NCBI RefSeq assembly: GCF_900111345.1 | Contig: NZ_FOGY01000001.1 | Location: 682,001-746,000, forward strand | Origin: Psychrobacillus sp. OK032 | GTDB taxonomy: Bacteria; Bacillota; Bacilli; Bacillales_A; Planococcaceae | Direction: 5' to 3' | DNA: 64,000 bases | Shown: one piece after another, positions 1 through 7,678 of the stretch | Position numbering within the stretch: position 1 is the stretch's first letter | Layout: each line of letters opens with the position of its first letter | Notes under the pieces: generated by a model | Databases searched by the model: none | Seen by the model: only the letters and a program-made list of their open reading frames with translations | What the model was told of the DNA's origin: nothing | Position numbers and translations under genes: made by a program

Positions 1-242
1 ATACGACGAATTTTATCGCAACGATCTGCAAGAGTCATTGTTCTCCATGGACCATGATCAAATGCATTTCTTGCAGCTTCACTAACTTTATTTACATCTT
101 CCTCAGTAGCTTCTGAAACAACTGCTATCACTTCTTGTGTTGCTGGATTCTTCACTTCAAATGTTTGTTCATCGGAAGAATTTTCATATTTCCCATTAAT
201 AAAATGAAGTACTCTTCTAACCTTTACTTCTACAGATGTCAT
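1..242 (-). CDS. 2-hydroxymuconic semialdehyde dehydrogenase, N-terminal part
   Basis: The first 80 or so residues of an NAD-dependent aldehyde dehydrogenase; the rest lies beyond the window edge. The visible part has the family's N-terminal strand region (FINGKYE, then VKNPATQEVI) but not the catalytic Cys or Glu. The ATG at 242 overlaps the tautomerase stop (ATGA), so it is the last visible gene of the meta-cleavage operon. In that setting the expected role is NAD-linked oxidation of 2-hydroxymuconic semialdehyde to 2-hydroxymuconate (4-oxalocrotonate enol) in the cytosol. The family is clear; the exact substrate is inferred from the neighbours. Confidence 0.75.
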   Translation of the reverse strand, partial: MTSVEVKVRRVLHFINGKYENSSDEQTFEVKNPATQEVIAVVSEATEEDVNKVSEAARNAFDHGPWRTMTLADRCDKIRR

Positions 243-439
243 ACAGATTCCTCTTTTCTTTTTGAAATGGATTGACCAGCAATTCCCCAGTGCGTAGTTG
301 GAACTTCTGTAAGTAATACGCGTATACTTTCTTTAGGAGCATCTATTACAGCAGAGACGGTTTCTGTTATTTCATAAATTAACTTTTCTTTCTTTTCAGG
401 ATCTCTTCCTTCAGCAATCGTAATTTGAATGAATGGCAT
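239..439 (-). CDS. 4-oxalocrotonate tautomerase
   Basis: A 66-residue 4-oxalocrotonate tautomerase, converting 2-hydroxymuconate to its 2-oxo form. After removal of the initiator Met the N-terminus is Pro1, the catalytic base of the family, and Arg11 and Arg39 both fall at their canonical positions. The position usually held by Phe50 is Trp here (THWGIAG). The family forms small homo-hexamers. The stop overlaps the ATG of the following aldehyde dehydrogenase, which suggests translational coupling. It lies directly downstream of the decarboxylase gene, as expected for the oxalocrotonate branch of catechol meta-cleavage. Confidence 0.9.
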   Translation of the reverse strand: MPFIQITIAEGRDPEKKEKLIYEITETVSAVIDAPKESIRVLLTEVPTTHWGIAGQSISKRKEESV

Positions 440-448
440 AATTTATCT

Positions 449-1243
449 TCACTCTCCTAATCTAAAACTAGTATTTATCATTCCAAGTCCATCAAATGTA
501 GCAGTGAAGTGATCCCCTGGCGAAATATGCACTGCTTGCGTAATAGCTCCACTTAAAACAACTTGCCCTTTTCGAATGAATTGATTTCTTTTGGCGATTT
601 TATTTGCCATCCACGCAATAGCTACAGCTGGATTCCCCATGACTGCCGCCAATGTACTCGTGGCAACAACCTCTCCGTTTTTTCTAAAAACAATTCCTGT
701 CAACTGTAAATCTATTTTCTCTGGTGATATAAACTGATTGCCTAAAATGTAACGAGATGAAGATGAATTGTCTGCTATCGCATCATGCAACGTAAACTTA
801 AATGCTTCAAAACGGCTATCAATTACTTCGAAAGCTGGTACGACGTAATCTGTAGCATCCATTATTTGCGCCGGAGTAATAAAGCTTCCTTGTACATCTT
901 TCTTAAAAACAAAGGCAAGTTCGGGCTCTAATTTAGCATGAATAAAAGGAGTTAGAGAGTGTGACTCACCTTCATTTAAACTCATGTTTTTTAGTAACAC
1001 ACCATAAGAAGGTTCATGCACGCCCATCATTTGTTGCTTCGCTTTACTAGTCAATCCTAATTTCCATCCTGAAACGGTCGTGTTTTCTTCTTCACACTTT
1101 TTCTGAACCAGCTTTTCTTGGATATCATAAGCTGTATTCTCATCCATCCCTGGATACTCATTTGCGAATTGCGGCAGTGTCTTTACATCTTTTTCTGCTT
1201 CAAATAAATCCTGTACAACGCTCTCCATTGTGATCGTTTCCAT
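449..1243 (-). CDS. 4-oxalocrotonate decarboxylase (2-oxo-3-hexenedioate decarboxylase)
   Basis: A 264-residue member of the fumarylacetoacetate-hydrolase-like hydratase/decarboxylase family. GWKLGLTSKAKQQMMGV near residue 60 and the acidic LEPELAFVFKKD segment near residue 107 match the metal-binding core. Decarboxylase and hydratase of this pathway are paralogues, and this operon carries both. The neighbouring gene (1262-2038) fits the hydratase better through its GKKIG.TSKA and DSRIEDWKI motifs, so this one is assigned as decarboxylase, forming 2-oxopent-4-enoate and CO2. Assignment to one paralogue or the other is an inference. In related pathways the two proteins form a complex. Confidence 0.75.
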   Translation of the reverse strand: METITMESVVQDLFEAEKDVKTLPQFANEYPGMDENTAYDIQEKLVQKKCEEENTTVSGWKLGLTSKAKQQMMGVHEPSYGVLLKNMSLNEGESHSLTPFIHAKLEPELAFVFKKDVQGSFITPAQIMDATDYVVPAFEVIDSRFEAFKFTLHDAIADNSSSSRYILGNQFISPEKIDLQLTGIVFRKNGEVVATSTLAAVMGNPAVAIAWMANKIAKRNQFIRKGQVVLSGAITQAVHISPGDHFTATFDGLGMINTSFRLGE

Positions 1244-1261
1244 TAACTTTCCCTCCCATTT

Positions 1262-2038
1262 TCAATCAAAGGTAGCTGTAACAGTACCCAGATGCGCAAA
1301 TTCAGCGGTAAATGTATCACCAGTTTGCACTTCTAGAGCAGCTGTAAATGCACCAGATAAGACAATTTCTCCTGCTAAAAGTTTTACATCATACGTAGAT
1401 AGTGCATTCGCCAGCCATGCAATTGCATGAATTGGATTACCTAACACTGCTGCTCCAGTAGCAGACTCCACATATTCTCCGTTTTTCAACACATTCATTC
1501 CTAAACTAGTTAAATCTAAACCTTCTAATTTAGTTGGTTTACTTCCAATCACAACTAGTGCAGAAGAACCATTGTCGGATACAGTATCTTCAAACTTAAT
1601 CTTCCAGTCTTCAATTCGACTATCAATAATTTCGATTGCTGGGACGATGTAATCGGTAGCTTCTATTACATCAAGGGGTGTTACATTTGGTCCGATCAAA
1701 TCTTTCTTTAAGACGAATGCAATCTCACATTCTACTTTTGGCTGCAATAGATCTTGAAGTGGTACTTTGTCGCCGTCCATGTACACCATAGTGTCAAATA
1801 AATGCCCATAATCCGGTTGCTCGACTCCGAACATCGTTTGAATGGCTTTGCTTGTCGCACCGATTTTTTTTCCTACGATGCGTGCGCCTCGTTCTATTTT
1901 TTTCTCCACATATTGCAATTGAATATGATAAGCATCTGATAATGTTATTTCTGGATAGCGCTCGGTTAATGGAGCAATAGGAACCTTGGAATATTCTGCT
2001 TCGATTAGTTCATTCGCTAGTTTTGCAATAGAAACCAT
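1262..2038 (-). CDS. 2-oxopent-4-enoate hydratase
   Basis: 258 residues. It resembles the DmpE/XylJ/MhpD hydratases, which add water to 2-oxopent-4-enoate to give 4-hydroxy-2-oxovalerate. GKKIGATSKAIQTMFGV, KVECEIAFVLKKDL, DSRIEDWKIKFEDTVSDN and the C-terminal LAGEIVLSG are seen in order. I chose the ATG at 2038 because it has GAAAGGA eight bases upstream; an in-frame ATG 19 codons earlier would add an atypical leader. It sits 65 bp downstream of the aldolase gene and 18 bp upstream of the decarboxylase. Confidence 0.8.
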   Translation of the reverse strand: MVSIAKLANELIEAEYSKVPIAPLTERYPEITLSDAYHIQLQYVEKKIERGARIVGKKIGATSKAIQTMFGVEQPDYGHLFDTMVYMDGDKVPLQDLLQPKVECEIAFVLKKDLIGPNVTPLDVIEATDYIVPAIEIIDSRIEDWKIKFEDTVSDNGSSALVVIGSKPTKLEGLDLTSLGMNVLKNGEYVESATGAAVLGNPIHAIAWLANALSTYDVKLLAGEIVLSGAFTAALEVQTGDTFTAEFAHLGTVTATFD

Positions 2039-2103
2039 TTGATCATTCCTTTCTATGTAGGTAAAAGCCGCTAATGGACTTCTCCCTAACGGCATTCCTT
2101 GTA

Positions 2104-3114
2104 TTATTTCACCAATTGCTTTTGTGCCAGTTCCAGTGCCACATCCAGAATCCAGTCTTCCTGACCAGCTACTGCATGGCGGCGACCTAATTCTTCCATA
2201 ATAGCAACAGGACTAATGTCGAATTTTACAGCTGCTTCTCGCACATGTAACAAAAAGCTATTATAAACACCTGCATAACCGGCAGCTAGATTATCACGAT
2301 CAATAACTAATGGATATTGAAAAACCGGTGCAATGATTTCTTCAGCCGCATCCATTAATATCGTCAAATCAATTCCAGTGACGATTTCCATTTTGTTTAG
2401 CACTGCAACCAACACTTCCGTCGGAGCATTTCCAGCTCCAGCACCTAATCCGCGTAGCGTTCCATCAATTTGGTCAGCACCCGCTTCTAAAGCAGCCACT
2501 GTATTACCAATAGCGAGTCCTAAATTGTTATGCGCGTGAAACCCTACATTAATTGATAATGATTCTTTGAGTTTTGCTACACGATCTCTTACACCATCCG
2601 GAACAAGTGCCCCAGCCGAATCGACAACATAGACGCAGTCAGCCCCGTAATTCTCCATGAGTTTTGCCTGTTCAGCTAACACCGATGCTGGCTGTGTATG
2701 GCTCATCATCAAAAATCCTACTGTTTCCAAGCCTCTTTTTTTAGCCTGTTCAAAATATTGTTGCGTTACATCCGCCTCTGTACAATGGACAGCGATACGT
2801 AGTACATCAATTCCAATATCTGCAGCAGTGTTTAGTTCTGGGATAGTTCCAATTCCTGGTACAAAAAGGGATGCAATTTTAGATTGTTTTTTATTTGCAA
2901 CAGCGCTCTCGATTAATTTCCATTCGTCAAACTTAGAGAAACCTTGTTGAATCGTTGAACCACCGAGCCCAGATCCATGACTTACTTCTATTACAGGTAC
3001 ACTTGCTGAAGCTAATTTGCTCACTACTTCCCCTACAAAAGAGGGTGAAAAAGAGTGACTAACTGCATGAGACCCATCTCGAAGTGTTGTATCTGTCACT
3101 ATTGGCTTTTTCAT
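2104..3114 (-). CDS. 4-hydroxy-2-oxovalerate aldolase
   Basis: 336-residue pyruvate-specific class II aldolase of the DmpG/BphI/MhpE type, cleaving 4-hydroxy-2-oxovalerate to pyruvate and acetaldehyde. TDTTLRDGSHA at residues 7-17 carries the conserved catalytic Arg and metal-binding Asp, and FHAHNNLGLA near residue 195 carries the HxH metal ligands. The length matches the family. Its ATG overlaps the stop of the acetaldehyde dehydrogenase gene (ATGA at 3111-3114). This suits the known obligate aldolase-dehydrogenase complex that channels acetaldehyde. Confidence 0.9.
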   Translation of the reverse strand: MKKPIVTDTTLRDGSHAVSHSFSPSFVGEVVSKLASASVPVIEVSHGSGLGGSTIQQGFSKFDEWKLIESAVANKKQSKIASLFVPGIGTIPELNTAADIGIDVLRIAVHCTEADVTQQYFEQAKKRGLETVGFLMMSHTQPASVLAEQAKLMENYGADCVYVVDSAGALVPDGVRDRVAKLKESLSINVGFHAHNNLGLAIGNTVAALEAGADQIDGTLRGLGAGAGNAPTEVLVAVLNKMEIVTGIDLTILMDAAEEIIAPVFQYPLVIDRDNLAAGYAGVYNSFLLHVREAAVKFDISPVAIMEELGRRHAVAGQEDWILDVALELAQKQLVK

Positions 3115-4022
3115 ACACTGACCCCCTTCTTTTGCAATAAATGCGCAGCAAATTGCTCTCCAACTCGCTTAGCTGCAGCCGTCATAATATCTAAATTACC
3201 AGCATAAGTAGGGAAGAAATCTCCCGCTCCTTCTACTTCATTTAGGATAATAACTGTTGGCAAATCACCCCAAGGCGTATGGCGAATATCGATATAAGGT
3301 TTCCGCTTTAAACGGTAGCCTGGTACATATTTTTGCACTTCTTTCACAATCTGTTCAATTGATTGAATGACTGCTTCTTCATCCGCTGTTTCTTCTAATA
3401 CGGCATATACCGTGTTATTCATCATAATTGGAGGCTCTGCCGAGTTTATAACAGGTATAGCACGCGCATTTTTAGCACCACCAATGTTCTGACAAGCATT
3501 TGCAGTCGTAATTGTAAACTCATCTAGATTTTGTCTCGTTCCTGGTCCTACAGAAACACTCGAAATAGTTGCGATAATTTCACTATATTTGACAGCAGCG
3601 ACGCAGTTAACCGCATACACAAGCGGAGTCGTTGCTTGACCACTACAAGAAATCATATTCACATTCATTTCCTCTAAATGCTCCACTAGATTAATAGCTG
3701 GCACGACGTATGGACCAATTGCAGCAGGTGTCAAATCAATAGCAATGATATTCGCTTCTTTTAAACGAGGTGCATGCGCAATATGTGCTTTAGCGCTTGT
3801 CGCATCAAATACAATGCGTATGTCTTTTTCCTTCAAAATACCGTCTATACCTTCTGCGGTAATCGGGATTTGAAGATCCTTTGCACGCTTTAAACCTTCG
3901 GAATCAGGGTCGATTCCAGCCATTAAAGCAAGTTCCATCGACGTTTGCGTTTTTAATAATTTATACATTAAATCCGTTCCAATATTTCCGGAACCTAGAA
4001 TGGCAACTTTGATCTTCTCCAT
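3111..4022 (-). CDS. Acetaldehyde dehydrogenase (acylating)
   Basis: 303 residues, converting acetaldehyde plus CoA and NAD+ to acetyl-CoA, and the partner of the aldolase. AILGSGNIGTDLMYKLL at residues 7-23 is the Rossmann loop; Cys126 in NMISCSGQAT fits the catalytic thiol. The start at 4022 is set by GAGGAGG ahead of the ATG and by the typical MEKIKVAILG N-terminus; upstream in-frame codons read into the dioxygenase gene in another frame and are not family-like. It lies 14 bp after the dioxygenase stop. Confidence 0.9.
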   Translation of the reverse strand: MEKIKVAILGSGNIGTDLMYKLLKTQTSMELALMAGIDPDSEGLKRAKDLQIPITAEGIDGILKEKDIRIVFDATSAKAHIAHAPRLKEANIIAIDLTPAAIGPYVVPAINLVEHLEEMNVNMISCSGQATTPLVYAVNCVAAVKYSEIIATISSVSVGPGTRQNLDEFTITTANACQNIGGAKNARAIPVINSAEPPIMMNNTVYAVLEETADEEAVIQSIEQIVKEVQKYVPGYRLKRKPYIDIRHTPWGDLPTVIILNEVEGAGDFFPTYAGNLDIMTAAAKRVGEQFAAHLLQKKGVSV

Positions 4023-4036
4023 TTGGAAACCTCCTC

Positions 4037-5029
4037 TTATTCTGCGACAGCTTCTAAAGGTACTGGAGCTGTAACTGGTGTTCCATACGTCCAAAACGAC
4101 TCTGGGAATACGGCACCAATCCATGTATCTCCATTACCAGGTACATCTTTCATCTGCCAAGTAATCGGTTTCCAATCTGGATCAAAAATGAGATATCCTG
4201 CATCTCCGAAAAGTTCTACACGGTTTCCACTTGGCTCATATGCGTACATACAAAATGCTTGGCTTACCCCGTGTTTGTTTGGCGGTATTTCAATAAAATG
4301 ACCATGATCCTTTAATACATCAGCTGCATCATATAAATTTTGAGGAACCCCATACCAATAGCAAACATGATGAAGTTTTCCTTTAGCACCCGTAGGCTCC
4401 TGCATAAATGCTATTTCATGTACTAGATTAGAAACGCTAATCCATGTACCAATTACATGATCATTGTCAACGATTTGCTCACGCAGCTTGAATCCTAATA
4501 CATCGATCAAAAAGCCCGAATCGGCAGCAGGATTAGAAGACATCAAATTAATATGATCTAAGCGTCGAACAGGAACCCCTTTAAGTGGTCGTTTTTGGCT
4601 TCTCGAAAGTAGCTTTGATTGAGCTTCAACTGGACAGTCAAAATAGTCCACTTCCCAAAGAATTTCCATTTTATGACCGTCCGGCGTTGTGAATTGATAC
4701 GCAGGGCCATGCCCATGCTGATCATTTGACCAACCGATACCGTAACCACTTGCTTCTACAGCTTTTACTCGGCGTTCAAGCGCTTGAGGAGAAGTTGTTC
4801 GCCATGCTACATGTCCTAATCCTGGTTCTTCAGACTCTGTAATAATAAGCGAGTATTTATAATTATCCTCGTAAGCTCTTAAATAAGTTTGGTTATTAAT
4901 AGTTTCCACTACTTCCATTCCTAACATATCTGTAAAAAAAGCAATGGTCTCTTTAGGCGTATTCGATAACATTTCTACGTGTGCAATTTGCGCTACGTCA
5001 AAAATTGGTTCTTTGTGTAATTTTGTCAT
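4037..5029 (-). CDS. Catechol 2,3-dioxygenase (extradiol, VOC family)
   Basis: 330 residues forming two vicinal-oxygen-chelate modules, residues about 12-125 and 152-280. The Fe(II) ligands expected in the second module are visible: His159 (RLDHINL), His220/221 (GKLHHVCYW) and Glu272 (NRVELFGD), with His253 and Tyr264 at second-sphere positions. It opens the catechol ring next to the diol to give 2-hydroxymuconic semialdehyde. The ATG at 5029 is preferred because GGGGGAA lies just upstream; an earlier in-frame ATG at 5065 would overlap the flavin reductase. Catechol as substrate is inferred from the downstream genes; methylcatechols are possible. Confidence 0.85.
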   Translation of the reverse strand: MTKLHKEPIFDVAQIAHVEMLSNTPKETIAFFTDMLGMEVVETINNQTYLRAYEDNYKYSLIITESEEPGLGHVAWRTTSPQALERRVKAVEASGYGIGWSNDQHGHGPAYQFTTPDGHKMEILWEVDYFDCPVEAQSKLLSRSQKRPLKGVPVRRLDHINLMSSNPAADSGFLIDVLGFKLREQIVDNDHVIGTWISVSNLVHEIAFMQEPTGAKGKLHHVCYWYGVPQNLYDAADVLKDHGHFIEIPPNKHGVSQAFCMYAYEPSGNRVELFGDAGYLIFDPDWKPITWQMKDVPGNGDTWIGAVFPESFWTYGTPVTAPVPLEAVAE

Positions 5030-5051
5030 TGATAATTCCCCCAGTTTCGTT

Positions 5052-5537
5052 TTATAATGTGGCATATTGCTGATTCAAAGTAGCATACTGACCATTCGCA
5101 AATAATAAAGGTTCTCCATCTTTTACATGTAATTGTTCTGGTCTTCCTAGAAAAATAGTGTGGTCACCAGCTACTATTTCTTGTTCTACGCGACAGACAA
5201 TTTGTACTAAAGCATCTTTCACTAAAGGAAAGCCATTCGAAGTATCAAACTGGAACGCTTCATCACTTGGTATTTGCCCTGCAAATCTCTTGGAAATATC
5301 CAGTTGATCTTTTTCTAAAATACTAACTCCGAATCGTTTACTTTCTTGTATCAACTTAAGTGTTTGTGCACGTTCACCGATAGAAATAGCAACTAAAGTC
5401 GGCTCTAAGGAAATAGACATAAAACCGTTTGCAGTCATTCCATGATAAATTCCATCGACTTCTGTTGAAATCACCGTTACCCCAGTGGCAAATTTGCCCA
5501 TAGCATTACGAAATTCACGACTATCCATTTTTATCAC
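5052..5537 (-). CDS. Flavin reductase component of a two-component monooxygenase (HpaC/PheA2-like)
   Basis: 161-residue flavin reductase-domain protein. It has the conserved [30 protein letters not shown] and FGVSIL segments of the HpaC/PheA2 family, which use NADH to make free reduced FAD for a separate oxygenase. The gene starts three bases after the oxygenase stop, so the pair is almost certainly co-translated. The protein is soluble, with no signal peptide. Which monooxygenase it serves is clear from adjacency; NADH versus NADPH preference cannot be read from the sequence. Confidence 0.85.
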   Translation of the reverse strand: MIKMDSREFRNAMGKFATGVTVISTEVDGIYHGMTANGFMSISLEPTLVAISIGERAQTLKLIQESKRFGVSILEKDQLDISKRFAGQIPSDEAFQFDTSNGFPLVKDALVQIVCRVEQEIVAGDHTIFLGRPEQLHVKDGEPLLFANGQYATLNQQYATL

Positions 5538-5540
5538 TCC

Positions 5541-7040
5541 TTAAGTAAGTGCAACTTTTTCTTTCCATGTTTCATTGGTCCAACCGTTCAAATCATAATC
5601 CGCTAAAGCTTGATCTACGAAACCTTTAAATATATCTGCATTACCACTGCCTATCGAATGGTACATCGCTTCTAATCGAATGTTCTCATGATTCCCTGCA
5701 TAGTTAACTTCGTATAACTCATGGCGTCCGCCAAATTCAGAACCGATAGAATCCCATACCATTTTCAGAAGTTTCACGCGCTCTTCCGCTGTAACGCCAG
5801 TTCCCTTATAATATTGATCCAAATATGGTCTAATTTCAGGATTTAAGAAATCTTTGGCACTAGATGGCAGTTGGATTAAGCCTCCTGCAACTACTTGTTC
5901 AAAAATATTTTTTATGCGTACCCAAACATTTGGTGCTAGTACTCGATATGCATTGGCTGCTTCTCCACCAGGTACAAGCACACCATTTCGACCAATATCC
6001 GGGTTTGTTGCCATGGCTGTAGACAAACTCCAAATCATATTGCGCAGCGCTACAACTTCACCAATATTCGCTTGAACACCTCGGAACTGATGAGTTCCTG
6101 ATGATTCTGTAGCTTTCATCAATAGCCCAGTCATAAAATCTAGCTTAACGCCTAAGCGAGCACATCCATGAAAGCTAAAGCGATTAACAAAATGCGTTTC
6201 TGCAACGAAACCATTTGAAATATCTACGTTTTTGTATGCAAGAACGTTTTCCCAAGGAATAAATACATTATCCAAAATGATTACCGCATCATTCTCGTCA
6301 AAGCGACTAGATAGTGGATAATCAAACGGTGACCCATTTGTCTTCGCTTGGAGTTCGTATGACTGTCTACTAATCATTTTTACTCCCGGCGCATTCATAG
6401 GAACGAGGAATATTAACGCATGGCTTACATCGCCATTTCCTAATTCCTTTGGACCGTAATTAGCAACAAAATTATAATTGGTTAATGCAGCTGCTGTACC
6501 AACCATTTTCGCTCCATTTACAATAATTCCGTCATCTCGCTCCTTAACAGCTCGTACAAATACATCTTTGTTTTCATGCAAAGATTTTGAACGATCCATC
6601 TGAGGATTTATAACCGTATGATTAACAAATGGCAACTCTTTCGAAGCCTTGCGATACCACGCTTTTGCATTATCTTCAAACCCTACATAATAATCGGAAT
6701 ATCCATCGAGATGTCCTAGAAACGACGCTTTATAATCGGGAGTTCTTCCCATAAATCCAAAGTTCATTTTGGACCATTCTACTATGGCATCTCGTGCACC
6801 TACTAAATCATCAACCGAACGAGGAGTTTTAAAAAATTTATGTGTGCGATCTCCATACTCATTTATCGTTGTAAGCACATCCTGTTTATCCGGATCATGC
6901 AAAGCATCGTACATACGTGCATAAGATTGGGCGGAATTACGGTAAGCCGGATGCTTTGTGACATCGTCAATTTTCTCTCCATTGAGATATACAACTCGGC
7001 CATCATTTAAGCTTTCAAGATAAGATTGACCAGTAAGCAT
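5541..7040 (-). CDS. FADH2-dependent aromatic monooxygenase, large component (HpaB/PheA1-like)
   Basis: 499 residues from the ATG at 7040, which has GGAGTGG ahead of it. It resembles 4-hydroxyphenylacetate 3-monooxygenase and the phenol hydroxylases of thermophilic bacilli: acyl-CoA-dehydrogenase-like fold, N-terminal MLTGQSYLESLNDGR, a central HTVINPQMDRSK segment and FVNRFSFHGCARLGVKLDF. It would ortho-hydroxylate a phenol to a catechol using FADH2 from the neighbouring reductase. Being first in an operon that continues with catechol ring cleavage and the oxalocrotonate branch favours phenol or a cresol over 4-hydroxyphenylacetate. That choice is inference. Confidence 0.85.
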   Translation of the reverse strand: MLTGQSYLESLNDGRVVYLNGEKIDDVTKHPAYRNSAQSYARMYDALHDPDKQDVLTTINEYGDRTHKFFKTPRSVDDLVGARDAIVEWSKMNFGFMGRTPDYKASFLGHLDGYSDYYVGFEDNAKAWYRKASKELPFVNHTVINPQMDRSKSLHENKDVFVRAVKERDDGIIVNGAKMVGTAAALTNYNFVANYGPKELGNGDVSHALIFLVPMNAPGVKMISRQSYELQAKTNGSPFDYPLSSRFDENDAVIILDNVFIPWENVLAYKNVDISNGFVAETHFVNRFSFHGCARLGVKLDFMTGLLMKATESSGTHQFRGVQANIGEVVALRNMIWSLSTAMATNPDIGRNGVLVPGGEAANAYRVLAPNVWVRIKNIFEQVVAGGLIQLPSSAKDFLNPEIRPYLDQYYKGTGVTAEERVKLLKMVWDSIGSEFGGRHELYEVNYAGNHENIRLEAMYHSIGSGNADIFKGFVDQALADYDLNGWTNETWKEKVALT

Positions 7041-7091
7041 GAAAACCACTCCATTTCGTTTTATGATAATGTAGGCCATACATTTGTTTAA

Positions 7092-7120
7092 ACTATACGA
7101 TTTAATGTAAGCGCTATCAA
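7092..7120 (-). promoter_or_regulatory. Sigma-A promoter of the meta-cleavage operon
   Basis: Read on the minus strand, TTGATA (7115-7120) and TATAGT (7092-7097) are separated by exactly 17 bases. This is a good vegetative promoter about 52 bases upstream of the monooxygenase ATG. No gene lies between it and the start. It is overlapped by a cre site and a palindrome, so regulation at this promoter is likely. Confidence 0.75.
7106..7119. promoter_or_regulatory. cre site (CcpA binding)
   Basis: TGTAAGCGCTATCA fits the catabolite-responsive element consensus TGWNANCGNTNWCA at every defined position on both strands. It covers most of the -35 box and part of the spacer, the usual position for repression. 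The sequence predicts shut-off of the aromatic pathway when a preferred sugar is present. Confidence 0.8.
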
Positions 7121-7138
7121 CGACATGGAATGTTGATA
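7115..7138. promoter_or_regulatory. Operator-like inverted repeat upstream of the monooxygenase
   Basis: Perfect 7-base arms TATCAAC (7115-7121) and GTTGATA (7132-7138) flank a 10-base centre. The right-hand site includes the -35 hexamer. The two-turn spacing suits a dimeric regulator, but no regulator gene for this operon lies in the window, so its ligand is unknown. Confidence 0.5.
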
Positions 7139-7244
7139 AAACTGTTTGAGACTATCAGCTGGTGTCAGAAAATACAGATTATTTTAAACGTAATATTAGG
7201 TTCATAGAATGCTATATCGTGCTAGGTCATGGGATTCTTTGTTT

Positions 7245-7304
7245 AAAATGAACATAAAAAAGCAGCCGTAAATGCAATTTGGGCTGCCTTTTTATGTTCA
7301 TTTT
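7245..7304 (-). terminator. Long hairpin terminator after the CoA-transferase operon
   Basis: Arms of 24 bases (7245-7268 and 7281-7304) pair with one mismatch plus an end mismatch around a 12-base loop; each arm contains the GCAGCC core next to an A or T run. It can act as a terminator on either strand. All flanking genes run on the minus strand, so its likely job is to end the CoA-transferase operon before the meta-cleavage promoter. Confidence 0.7.
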
Positions 7305-7350
7305 ATTTGTTTTTACCTTTTCCATTAGGCTTTTATCTCCAGCTTCTTAT
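7305..7350 (-). pseudogene. Decayed 3' tail of a secreted-protein gene
   Basis: On the minus strand this reads GCTGGAGATAAAAGCC followed by a Lys-rich tail. Restoring one lost base gives AGDKKPNGKGKNK then a stop. It closely resembles the end of the phosphoesterase gene at 27912 (AGEKKNKGKDKK) and the scar at 19765, each followed by a similar GCAGCCG hairpin. Only this tail is recognisable here. Confidence 0.45.
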
Positions 7351-7678
7351 AAAGTTTACTCCTTTTTTTCACCCCTATTGCCGGTGAAAAAGTATTAGCT
7401 GCAGAAATACAGCAAAATCGCCCAAAAAGCTCCGATGTATTTTGAGATATAGAGTTTGTTACAACTGTGACGAATGATTTATATGCCTCACATAATTTCA
7501 AAAATAGGGTAGAACTTAATTAAACACTTCAATATCTAGACGTTCCGAATCATGGTAGCCAATAATTATGACCATTCTAAGCATTAAGCATGTATGGACG
7601 CAAATTATCATAAATTGTGCTATAAATAAAGCAACGCTTATACACACAACAAGCAGCCAAGAAATATGTCTTTTCTCT
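7351..7678. other. Intergenic stretch, no gene recognised
   Basis: About 330 AT-rich bases downstream of the CoA-transferase stop. An open minus-strand frame just after that stop (about 7512-7690) translates to a hydrophobic stretch. It has no plausible start codon or ribosome site, so it is not called. Confidence 0.5.
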
